Shown in pieces: positions 40,921 through 49,369 of a stretch of DNA of 64,000 nt. A program made the translations under genes and the position numbers. Under the pieces are notes generated by a model. The model made no database searches. It saw nothing but the letters and a program-made list of their open reading frames with translations, and was not told the origin of the DNA. The stretch is from NCBI GenBank assembly GCA_001661245.1, contig KV454011.1:2282987-2346986 (forward strand). Direction: 5' to 3'. This stretch comes from Pachysolen tannophilus NRRL Y-2460 (lineage: Eukaryota; Ascomycota; Pichiomycetes; Alaninales; Pachysolenaceae). Within the stretch, counting starts at the first letter, position 1. Each line of letters begins with the position of its first letter.

Positions 40921-41259
40921 ATCCTCAGCTAGCCAATTAACAATCACAACAAAAACAGAATGACCAAAACTTGAATCAATCTATTTGTTATTCTAAAACT
41001 AATCAATTAATACATCTTTTACATTTGTTAACAAGTACCATAGTAAGGAAAAAAACAAAAATTTCCTAATATGGAAAGTGAAGCTCCAAAACTGGAAATT
41101 GCAATAAATTTCCTAAAAGGGAAATTAAATTTAGAAATAGATTTACTTTTTAAGTACAAATTGAACTTAACTAACTCATCACAGTAATATAGATAGATGA
41201 ATTGAATAATATATATATTATATATATTTATATATATATATGGATATATAGATATCATT
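40921..41259. other. Divergent promoter region, BPH1 / DIB1
   Basis: About 340 bases between divergent starts. An AT microsatellite lies at about 41206-41240 directly upstream of DIB1. A TTTCCTAA-type element occurs twice (41063 and 41110). No gene. Confidence 0.5.
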
Positions 41260-41930
41260 ATGGGGAGTGTTTTTCTACCGCATTTGAAGTCTGGATGGTG
41301 AGTATGAATTTTTATGTCTTTTTTTTTTAGTTTTACATTATTTGGAGAGAAGTACTAACTAATGAATAGGCATGTTGACCAAGCTATACTATCTGAGGAT
41401 GAAAGATTGGTAATTATAAGATTTGGTGTGGATTGGGATAAGGAATGCATGTTAATGGATGAACTTTTGTATAGTATTGCTGAAAAAGTTAAAAACTTTG
41501 CAGTTATCTATCTATGTGATATAAATCAAGTTCCTGATTTTAATCAAGTAAGTATTGTTAAACTGAACAATTATTTTTGTAATTATACTAGTTAAATTCA
41601 ATTACTAACTGATTTTTAAGATGTATGAGTTATATGATCCAATGACTATAATGTTTTTCTTCCGAAATAAACATATGGTAGGTTATCCTGGGTTTTTTAT
41701 TTTTTTCAGATATACATATTAGTTTTTACAATTTACATACTAACAGTTTCTAGATGTGTGATTTTGGTACTGGTAATAATAACAAATTGAATTTTGTATT
41801 GAAGGATAAACAGGAACTAATAGATATAATCGAAACCATTTACAGAGGTGCAAGGAAGGGTAAAGGTTTAGTTGTTAGTCCCAAAGATTATAGCAGTATT
41901 ATGAAGAATAGAGGAGGCACCGAGATATAA
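41260..41930 (+). CDS. DIB1: U4/U6.U5 tri-snRNP protein Dib1 (Dim1/TXNL4A), four exons
   Basis: Exons 41260-41297, 41370-41547, 41621-41677 and 41754-41930. The introns are 72, 73 and 76 nt, with donors GTGAGT, GTAAGT and GTAGGT and TACTAAC-type branch points. The spliced product is 149 residues and follows human TXNL4A closely: LPHLKSGWHVDQAILSEDER, VIRFGVDWDKECM-like core, YSIAEKVKNFAVIYL, PDFNQMYELYDPMTIMFFFRNKH and RGARKGKGLVVSPKDY. It has a thioredoxin fold and blocks premature B-complex activation in the spliceosome. The C-terminus is ~10 residues longer than the human protein. Three introns in a 450-base CDS is high for this kind of yeast. Confidence 0.95.
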
Positions 41931-42136
41931 TTTCTATATAGATGATTTTAATTGTAATACTATATGTTTTTGGTTTTGTCCACTTTTATTATGTAAGTAG
42001 AAAACCTTGCTGAAAAAAAAAAAAATGAAAAATGAAAAAATGCAAAAAAAAGCAAAAACAACGATTTTCAAGTTTTATTTATACGAGAGTTTTTATTTTT
42101 TTCTTTTTGCTTTCTAGTTCAAAAGTGTTTTTTAAA

Positions 42137-42859
42137 ATGATAATTGACGATAAGAAAGGGATTGAGCTTGCTCTTGAAGAAGCAAAGAAAGGTGCGTAAT
42201 ATCTATTCTTTGTTAGGCTCTTTTACTTTTTTGCTCTTTTGCTTTTTAGCATTTTTATATGACTATTCAAGTTTTTGTGTACTAACAACTATCAAACAGG
42301 TTATGCTGAAGGAGGAGTTCCTATCGGTAAGTAAGCCATATTGAAAACTCATTATCTTTTTAATTTCCAACTAACATCTAATTTTGTGATTGCAGGTGCC
42401 TTGTTAGTGAGTGGTGATGGCCAAATCTTGGGCAGAGGCCATAATATGAGATTTCAAAAAAACTCTGCCATCCTACATGCTGAAATGTCAGCTTTAGAAA
42501 ATGCGGGAAGAATGAAGGGAAACGTTTACAAAGATTGTACAGTAAGTAACAGAATCTGAAGAAAAGGCAAAAAAAAAAAATATTTCACCAGCTTTACTAA
42601 CGATAGTCATTTTTCATTTCATTTCTAGATGTATACCTCGTTAAGTCCTTGTGATATGTGTACTGGAGCATGTATTATGTACGGTATTAAAAGAGTAGTA
42701 TTAGGTGAAAATACAACACTTGTTGGAGGAGAAGGCTACTTGAAGTCTAGAGGTGTTGAAGTTGTCAATATGGACAATCAGGATTGTAAAGACATTATGG
42801 CAAAATTTATCAAGGAAAGACCAGATGACTGGTATGAAGACATTGGTCAAGAAAAGTGA
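42137..42859 (+). CDS. FCY1: Cytosine deaminase, four exons
   Basis: Exons 42137-42191, 42300-42326, 42396-42541 and 42629-42859. The introns are 108, 69 and 87 nt, with donors GTGCGT, GTAAGT and GTAAGT and CTAAC branch points. Exon 2 is a 27-base micro-exon. The product is 152 residues (yeast 158). Zinc and catalytic residues are in HAE (H55, E57) and SPCDMC (C84, C87), with the family blocks EGGVPIGALLV, GRGHNMRFQK and IKERPDDWYEDIG. It converts cytosine to uracil in pyrimidine salvage and is the known determinant of 5-fluorocytosine sensitivity. It follows DIB1 on the same strand, with 206 bases between. Confidence 0.96.
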
Positions 42860-42871
42860 AAAATTCTTTAA

Positions 42872-42930
42872 TACCGCTTCTCGCTCGCTACAAAGTAAAT
42901 AAAAAATTATTTTAGCGAGATCAGCGGGTA
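42872..42930. repeat. Imperfect inverted repeat in the FCY1-DLD1 spacer
   Basis: TACCGCTTCTCGCT at 42872-42885 pairs with AGCGAGATCAGCGGGTA at 42914-42930 (7 bp TCTCGCT/AGCGAGA plus an outer TACC-GCT stem with bulges). It lies 13 bases after the FCY1 stop and could be a 3' UTR hairpin or a factor-binding site for DLD1. Confidence 0.5.
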
Positions 42931-42980
42931 GTGCATGTCGGACCTAAGTATTTTTTTTCTCTTATCTAAAGCTTTTAGCC

Positions 42981-42995
42981 GTTCTGATTCAGAAC
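42981..42995. promoter_or_regulatory. Perfect dyad GTTCTGA-T-TCAGAAC upstream of DLD1
   Basis: A perfect palindrome with 7-base arms and a 1-base centre, 175 bases upstream of the DLD1 ATG. Such dyads are typical of homodimeric regulators. I do not recognise a named factor for this sequence. Confidence 0.4.
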
Positions 42996-43170
42996 AAGTG
43001 AAAAATAGCCAATGAGCCGCTTCCCGATAAGCATTTTGGGACATAATGTTGTATACATCTTTGTATTTTATATAATTGTAAAATTGAACAAGAAAAAAAA
43101 AAAAATAAAAATTGAAGAATTCGAATTCATTGTCTCAGTTTTCAATTTGATTTTGGTTGTAGTCTTGTAA

Positions 43171-44907
43171 ATGTTTGCTCGATATTTCGGTTTTGTCTGG
43201 CAAAAAGGGCTGCATACGTTTAAGAGACCTGTGAAATTTGTTAGTTTACGGTTACCGAAATATACTAAGTGCTTAAGTTATTCCACTGCACCACCTAACG
43301 CGAGAAGAAATAATTCCTCTACAAGATTATTAGTTGTTAGTGTATTGTTGAGTACATCGGTTGGTTGGTTTGCATGTGATTATTATACCAAGAAAATTGA
43401 TCCACCAGAGTATTTATTTCCTTTATCTTCAACTACAGATGTCAAATCTTTGAAGCCTCCAATATATGCTTCAAAAGATGAAGTTAAATTAGCAATTGAT
43501 GAAATTGAAAAAATTTTAGGCCCAGAAAATATAACATCATCAGCTGGTGAATTATTAGATCATTCAGATAATTCGTCAAATTTTCATAAACCTCATGAGT
43601 CAGAAAGACCTTATTTAGTTTGTTATCCAACATCAATTGAAAAAGTTCAAGCAGTGGTGAAAGTATGTTTTAAATATAGAGTTCCAATGATACCAATAGG
43701 TGGTAAGACTTCAATTGAAGGTCATATGATTCCAACGCATCGTGGGATAGCTATAGATATTAGCCGAATGGATAAGATTGTAGAATTTCATGAAGATGAT
43801 TTAGATATTGTAGTACAGCCTGGAATTGGATGGGTAGAATTGAATGAATTTTTAGCTCCATATAATTTGTTATTTGGTCCTGATCCTTGTAAAGGTGCTC
43901 AATGTGGTGGGATCTGTGCAACAAATGCATCAGGGACCAATGCTTCAAGGTTTGGTGCAGCAAAGGATAATGTTATATCATTAACCGTAGTTCTTGCTGA
44001 TGGCTCAATAATAAAAACAAAACAAAGACCAAGAAAATCTTCTGCTGGTTATAATTTAACAAATTTATTTATTGGTTCAGAAGGTACTTTGGGTATAATT
44101 GTTGAGGCAACTTTAAAATTACATGTTAAACCAAAACATGAAATTGTTGCAATGATGAATTTTAATAGCTTATCAGAGGCAACTCATGCAGTGACTGATA
44201 TTTTTAAGAAAGGAATTCAAGTAAATGCTTGTGAACTACTAGATTCAAGACAAATGAAAGTAATTCAAGAAATGGATGTTACAACGAGAAAATATTCTGA
44301 TAAGAATTTATTACTTTTCAAGTTTGGTTCAGGTTCAGACAAATCTTTAAAAGAAATTGTATCACAAGTTAAAGGAATATGTTTTGCAAATGGAGGTTTC
44401 AATTATGAAGTGGCATATACTGAAGAACAGAAAGAAAATATTTGGGATATTAGAAAATCACAATTATGGATCACCATTGATTGGGCCAAAAGTTTAAATC
44501 CAAAGATGAAATTTTGCCCAACAGATTCTGCTGTCCCAGTTTCGTCATTACCTCAAGCAATCGAAGATACTGTTAAGGACATTGAAGAAAATGGATTATT
44601 AACAACAGTTGTTGCTCATGCAGCCGATGGGAATTTCCATGCATTGGTAATATTCCCACCTGAAAAGTTAGAAGTTGCACAACAAGTAATCAAACGAATG
44701 GCATCCAGAGCAATTCAATATGGTGGAACTTGTAGTGGTGAGCATGGTATAGGTATTGGTAAAAGAGAATTTTTAGTGGAAGAATTAGGTCTGAATAGTA
44801 TTGACTTGATGAGGAAATTAAAGATGGCTATGGACCCATTACGGTTGCTTAATCCTGATAAAGTATTTATCACTGATCCCAGCGAGAATCGAACTGAATG
44901 TTTCTAA
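43171..44907 (+). CDS. DLD1: Mitochondrial D-lactate dehydrogenase (cytochrome)
   Basis: 578 residues (yeast Dld1 is 587). The basic Ser-rich presequence is followed by a hydrophobic sorting segment at 53-72, which indicates inner-membrane anchoring. The FAD-binding PCMH domain spans about 145-325 (PIGGKTSIEGH, GIDISRMDKI-like, GPDPCKGAQCGGICATNASG, FIGSEGTLGIIVEATL). The C-terminal FAD-oxidase domain includes VVAHAADGNFHALVIF and CSGEHGIGIGKREFL. It oxidises D-lactate to pyruvate and passes electrons to cytochrome c. A CYB2-type L-lactate dehydrogenase homologue lies 11.5 kb downstream. Confidence 0.92.
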   Translation: MFARYFGFVWQKGLHTFKRPVKFVSLRLPKYTKCLSYSTAPPNARRNNSSTRLLVVSVLLSTSVGWFACDYYTKKIDPPEYLFPLSSTTDVKSLKPPIYASKDEVKLAIDEIEKILGPENITSSAGELLDHSDNSSNFHKPHESERPYLVCYPTSIEKVQAVVKVCFKYRVPMIPIGGKTSIEGHMIPTHRGIAIDISRMDKIVEFHEDDLDIVVQPGIGWVELNEFLAPYNLLFGPDPCKGAQCGGICATNASGTNASRFGAAKDNVISLTVVLADGSIIKTKQRPRKSSAGYNLTNLFIGSEGTLGIIVEATLKLHVKPKHEIVAMMNFNSLSEATHAVTDIFKKGIQVNACELLDSRQMKVIQEMDVTTRKYSDKNLLLFKFGSGSDKSLKEIVSQVKGICFANGGFNYEVAYTEEQKENIWDIRKSQLWITIDWAKSLNPKMKFCPTDSAVPVSSLPQAIEDTVKDIEENGLLTTVVAHAADGNFHALVIFPPEKLEVAQQVIKRMASRAIQYGGTCSGEHGIGIGKREFLVEELGLNSIDLMRKLKMAMDPLRLLNPDKVFITDPSENRTECF

Positions 44908-44986
44908 TACATACGTTTAAATTAATAGTGATTACGTTTGAATAACGTTAAATGTAGTATACACACTTTTTTTTTTGTTTTTTTTT

Positions 44987-45499
44987 TCAACTACTTAAAA
45001 CTTTGGAAACAGTCTCTGTAACAGCAGATGCTACTGAAGTAGCAGTTTCAACAGCACTTTTCTTAGTGCTAGTTCCTGGACCAGCTGTTGGAAAAACAAC
45101 ATCCATGTAGCAAGTCAGCAAAGAAATTATTGAAAATAATACCTTTATCAACGGCGGTTGAGAACCCAATGGGTTGGAATCATTAGAAGGATCAGCAAGT
45201 ACATCTGGTTTATTATAAGGCTCATTCAAATATGACTGAACCGACAAGAAAAAAGCAGACCAAGCAAGCGCCTTATTTTTCATAAACATAGCTGCCATTG
45301 GTAAAGATTGGGTAACGAAACCAGTGGCTTCAACACGAGGTTGAGCTGGTATATGATGGTATCTATTAAAAAAAAAAAAATAAAAACGAAAAAAACCTTA
45401 AAGTTAGCAATTTGAAAACTAAACAAATCATTTTAATACTTAAATTTTAAATACTTACGGAACAACAAGTTCCTCACGGATTTTATTTGATGGAGCCAT
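44987..45499 (-). CDS. Small ER membrane protein, Asterix/WDR83OS-like, one intron
   Basis: Exons 45499-45459 and 45362-44987. The 96-nt intron has donor GTAAGT and acceptor TAG; the branch is a TGCTAAC-like sequence. The product is 138 residues: MAPSNKIREELVVPYHHIP, then a GFVTQSLPMAAMFMKNKALAW segment, two hydrophobic stretches (about 55-72 and 98-118) and a Ser/Thr/Ala-rich tail. The two-helix layout and the LFMKNKALAW / SYLNEP / VLFSIISLL pattern resemble the Asterix (UPF0139, PAT10) family, a subunit of the ER chaperone complex for multi-pass proteins. The similarity is from memory, so the family call is tentative. The gene itself, with its intron, is well supported. Confidence 0.6.
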
Positions 45500-45727
45500 T
45501 ATCAATATTATCAATATTATCAATTAATTTAATTAATTTAATTATTGTTAATATAATATAATTTAATATAATATAGTTATCTTCAACTAATTTAGGTGTT
45601 GAAGATTGTTTTAGGGCGAAAAAAAAAATATTGGCACAAAATTTTCTGACAGAGGCCATAATTGTGGGAAATAATTGAATTATAGATCAATATATTGATA
45701 ATTGTTTGTAACATTGAGCTTTCAAGC

Positions 45728-46852
45728 ATGGATGAAATAGCAGATAGGGTATTTCAGCTGGATGATGTTTCTATAGCTGCTGGGAGTTCTTCGACTTTGC
45801 AGCTGTTTGACGAATCACCTTCGTCGTTGTCATTAATAATAGATATTAATCCACTTCAATGGTTTCGATTAAAAGATCAGATAGATTTAAAAGATTTGAG
45901 TAGATCGATTTGTATTTATTTGAACTGTCACTTATCTTTGAACTCATCGAATAAGGTGAATGTGTTGGTGGCGAACAATTTTAGTGATGGTGAAGAGAAT
46001 GGTGGGTCTAAGATATTATTCCCATCAATACATACCAAGACAGATGAGCATGGTTCATCTTTTGGGAATTCTCAAGGAAAGAATTTAGTAAATCCAAATA
46101 TGTATAGACAATTTAGATTTGTTGATGAGATATTCTTGGAAGAATTACATAGCATATTACAAAAAGAACCAACAGAGTTAAATATTAAAAATTTTAAAAA
46201 TACACTTTCAGGTGCTTTATCAATATCATTAAGCTATATAAATAAATTAAATTTATCTAATGATGGGTTATTAAAATCAAGGATATTAATAATAAGTGTG
46301 ACAGATGATGACTCATTACCTTATATATCAACTATGAATTGTATATTTGCGGCACAAAAGATGAAAGTTCCAATTGATGTCCTTAAATTGGATAGTGATT
46401 ATATAAGATCATCATTACTGAAGGACAATGAAAATAATAAAGATAATAATAATGATCAAGAAAAGGATGGAGTAAATAACTCTATTTTCTTACAACAAGC
46501 AACAGATGCAACTAATGGTATATTTCAAAAAATCACACATCCAAAAGGATTGGTACAATATTTATCCACTTCTTTTTTAATAGATTCAAATTTACGTTCT
46601 ATATTAATATTACCAACAAATTTTAAAATTGATTTTAGGTCATCATGTTTCTTAACTAAAAAAATTATAGATATAGGTTATGTGTGTTCTGTTTGCTTAT
46701 GTATCTTGAGTTTGATTCCAAAAAATCATAGGTGTCCCGTATGTGATTCTAAATTTGATGATAAGGTTATTGAAAAATTACTTAAAAAACCAGTTGTTGG
46801 CGTTAGTAATACCAATGGGAAAAAGAAACGAAAAATCAATTCAGTTATGTAA
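45728..46852 (+). CDS. TFB4: TFIIH core subunit Tfb4 (p34)
   Basis: 374 residues from the first ATG (MDEIADRVF). The VWA-like domain has LSLIIDINPLQWF, FLNCHLSLNSSNKV-type sequence, YRQFRFVDEIFLEEL, ISVTDDDSLPYISTMNCIFAAQKMKVPIDVLKL and FLQQATDATNGIF. A C-terminal zinc finger follows, with C320/C323 (CSVC) and C336/C339 (CPVC). It agrees throughout with yeast Tfb4 (338 residues); the extra length is an Asn/Asp-rich insert near 235-255. It pairs with Ssl1 in TFIIH for transcription initiation and nucleotide-excision repair. The C-terminus KKKRKINSV is NLS-like. Confidence 0.95.
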   Translation: MDEIADRVFQLDDVSIAAGSSSTLQLFDESPSSLSLIIDINPLQWFRLKDQIDLKDLSRSICIYLNCHLSLNSSNKVNVLVANNFSDGEENGGSKILFPSIHTKTDEHGSSFGNSQGKNLVNPNMYRQFRFVDEIFLEELHSILQKEPTELNIKNFKNTLSGALSISLSYINKLNLSNDGLLKSRILIISVTDDDSLPYISTMNCIFAAQKMKVPIDVLKLDSDYIRSSLLKDNENNKDNNNDQEKDGVNNSIFLQQATDATNGIFQKITHPKGLVQYLSTSFLIDSNLRSILILPTNFKIDFRSSCFLTKKIIDIGYVCSVCLCILSLIPKNHRCPVCDSKFDDKVIEKLLKKPVVGVSNTNGKKKRKINSVM

Positions 46853-47160
46853 ATGATAATTAAAATTAATATATAAATATTATTATTAGTATTGTACAAC
46901 GTTACTGAATTTAAAATTTGACATATAAAAAAAAAAAATAAAAATAAAATAAAATAAAATAAAACAAAACACATCAATATAACCTTTATATCACTTCATC
47001 ATAAACTATCAGCAGTAAACTAAAAACAATTAAAAAAAAATATTCAATAGTTTAAAAAAAAATAAAAAATAAAATTACAATCTAATTTAAAAGAAAAGAC
47101 AGAGACAAAAAGAAAGAAAAATCAACGAAATTGTATATATCTATTCTTCCAATAACCTCT

Positions 47161-48891
47161 TTAAATGCATAATATAACACTATCAATTTCACTATATGAA
47201 ATTGCTATTTTTTTACAATCATTACTCCAACTAATACAATTAATAAAGTTCTTCTTCTTTTGATCAGTTAAATGACTCAAATCAGGTTGATATTGTGAAA
47301 TGGATTTGATATTTCCTATAAATTCATCATTCTCTGTACCATTACTATTATTACTTCCAATAAGATGATTACTATTATTGTCAATTTTTGATGATTTTTG
47401 TTGATTATGTCTTTGAATTCTTTCTGATTTCTTTTGGTACATTTTCTGTAAAGATTTTTCAGACACATCCCATATTGTTACAGTTCCATCTAAATCCCCT
47501 GTAGCATAATAATTTTCATCTGGGGATAATTCTCCAGTGAAAATAGGGGCCCCACCATCATTTATTGCATGGAACAATATGTTACCTGTATAAACGTTCC
47601 ATATTCTTATTGAACCATCTAATGAGGAACTTAATAACATAATTTTAGTATCAGATATTAAACCATTTAACCATTGTATAGAAGTTATAGGCTGTGAATG
47701 ACCATACAAGACTTGTGATGCGTTATAAGAATTTCCTCTCCAAATTCTAATGGTATTATCATCTGAACCAGATGCCAATAATTTAAAAGAATTAGAGTAT
47801 TGTAAACAACTTATAGAATTTTGATGTCCTTGTAAAGTACCGATAGGTAAATCTTCACCAACTTGATAAATCATTATAGAAAATTTATTACCAGGTATCA
47901 CGAATTTATTATTTTCAATAAAACATGAATCCAATATTAAAGTATCTTGGTCACTATCTATATGTTGTGTTGCGAGACCAGTGTTTATATCCCATATTAT
48001 TGTCTTTGAGGATGAATCTGAAGTTAATAAATACTGTCCACTTTCATTCCATCTCATATTAATTATTGGTTGATGATGTAAAATCATAACATTTCTTAAT
48101 TTACCGTCAGCAGACCATAATCTCAATTCACCATTTTCAGAACCTGATACTAATAACCCACCATTTGAAGACCAAGCCAAATTCGTTATATCTTGTTCAG
48201 TATTTTGGAAATTATTATTAGTGGTTGTATTTGAAGTATTATTATTGTTTTTCAAAAAATTTGAAGTTGTAGTATTTAATGGGTGTTCTAATTTTAAAGT
48301 ACTCAAAGTTTTCAACGAATTGGCAACTGAGTCATCCAATACAGATATTACAGCTTTCGAATCCTTTTGCCCCCATGATATCACAGAAGAATGTTTTGGA
48401 TTAAATTTATTTGTTTCAGAAGAAGGAAATGTTAAAGTCTTATTAAGTATAGTTGTAAAATCATTAGATTCGGGACTATCTTCTTTCTTTTCAATATCTT
48501 CAAATCCCACCCCACTATTCTGGCCACCTATTTTATCATTCTTATCTTTATCCCTTAATAATACAAAATCATTCAGATTATTTTCAATTTCATTTGATAC
48601 CACTGGTGGATTAATTAATTTATCATTTTCTAAAGCTGTAAATAAATTAAACTTATTTTCTTCAGATAATATCTTTCCCTCATCATCAATCAAACTATCT
48701 TCCTGACAATATAATATACCTTTCTGCACCAAATTAACTAAACAACCCAAAGGAACTTTATCTTTGAAAACTTTATCCAATTTACTAAAATCCGAATATT
48801 CTTTATTCAATGAAAAAGCACTCAACTCTAGTCCTTGTTCCTGTAGATACCTCCATATGAGATAATTCACTTCATCACTTGTTATTGTCAT
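47161..48891 (-). CDS. SIF2: LisH/WD40 protein Sif2 (TBL1 family), Set3 complex
   Basis: 576 residues from the ATG at 48891 (MTITSDEVNYLIWRYLQEQG). An N-terminal LisH motif (about 5-37) and a variable linker are followed by seven or eight WD40 repeats from about 245 to the end (IIWDINTGLATQHI, GTLQGHQNSISCLQYS, TIRIWRG, IRIWNVYTGNIL, GTVTIWDVSEKSLQ). It is similar in layout to yeast Sif2 (535) and human TBL1. It is the WD40 subunit of the Set3 histone deacetylase complex, which represses meiotic and inducible genes. It is divergent from MMS4 across a 478-base spacer. Confidence 0.85.
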   Translation of the reverse strand: MTITSDEVNYLIWRYLQEQGLELSAFSLNKEYSDFSKLDKVFKDKVPLGCLVNLVQKGILYCQEDSLIDDEGKILSEENKFNLFTALENDKLINPPVVSNEIENNLNDFVLLRDKDKNDKIGGQNSGVGFEDIEKKEDSPESNDFTTILNKTLTFPSSETNKFNPKHSSVISWGQKDSKAVISVLDDSVANSLKTLSTLKLEHPLNTTTSNFLKNNNNTSNTTTNNNFQNTEQDITNLAWSSNGGLLVSGSENGELRLWSADGKLRNVMILHHQPIINMRWNESGQYLLTSDSSSKTIIWDINTGLATQHIDSDQDTLILDSCFIENNKFVIPGNKFSIMIYQVGEDLPIGTLQGHQNSISCLQYSNSFKLLASGSDDNTIRIWRGNSYNASQVLYGHSQPITSIQWLNGLISDTKIMLLSSSLDGSIRIWNVYTGNILFHAINDGGAPIFTGELSPDENYYATGDLDGTVTIWDVSEKSLQKMYQKKSERIQRHNQQKSSKIDNNSNHLIGSNNSNGTENDEFIGNIKSISQYQPDLSHLTDQKKKNFINCISWSNDCKKIAISYSEIDSVILCI

Positions 48892-49053
48892 AGCTGAGCA
48901 TGTAAACAGCAACTTGTCCCATACACAAATATCTTCAATCAAGCAGTATTTCTAATAATAAATTTTTTAAAAAAATAAGTTAATATTTTTTCTGAATTCA
49001 ATTATTATTATTAGTTTTAGTTTGAAGGTGGTTGGACTGAGCGAGCGAAATCC

Positions 49054-49093
<40 letters not shown>

Positions 49094-49369
49094 AAAATGT
49101 GCGCAAATGAAAATTAATTGCGGACACAACTGTGCACATTTATAAAATCAAATGTGGTACGCGGTTTGATTTTATTTTGCGCTAGCATAATGCAAAACGT
49201 GTGCACGCAAGTGCGGGCAGTTTATTTTTATTTTTTTTTCCTTTTTTGTTTTTGTTAATTAAGCAGGTTTGTTTACATATGTTATTATATATATATATTT
49301 ATTCTGAGAATTTAACCGCTGATTGAATGTGAAGGAAGGTGGGAAGAAGTTTTAAGGTTTGGGAAGGTT
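48892..49369. promoter_or_regulatory. Divergent SIF2/MMS4 promoter with A37 tract and nested dyads
   Basis: It contains an A37 run (49055-49091). A perfect 11-base inverted repeat ATAAAATCAAA / TTTGATTTTAT at 49142-49152 and 49165-49175 flanks a 12-base spacer with TACGCGG. An AAATGTGC / GCACATTT pair lies at about 49096-49103 and 49134-49142. A cluster of TGTGC/GCGC words lies at 49097-49220. ACGCG is the core of the MCB G1/S element, which would suit the repair gene MMS4, but the full ACGCGT is absent. Confidence 0.45.

Larger units (their letters stand above)
42860..43170. other. Intergenic region upstream of DLD1
   Basis: About 310 bases with two notable inverted repeats: an imperfect one at 42872-42885 / 42914-42930 and a perfect dyad at 42981-42995 (listed separately). 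No ORF of interest. Confidence 0.5.
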
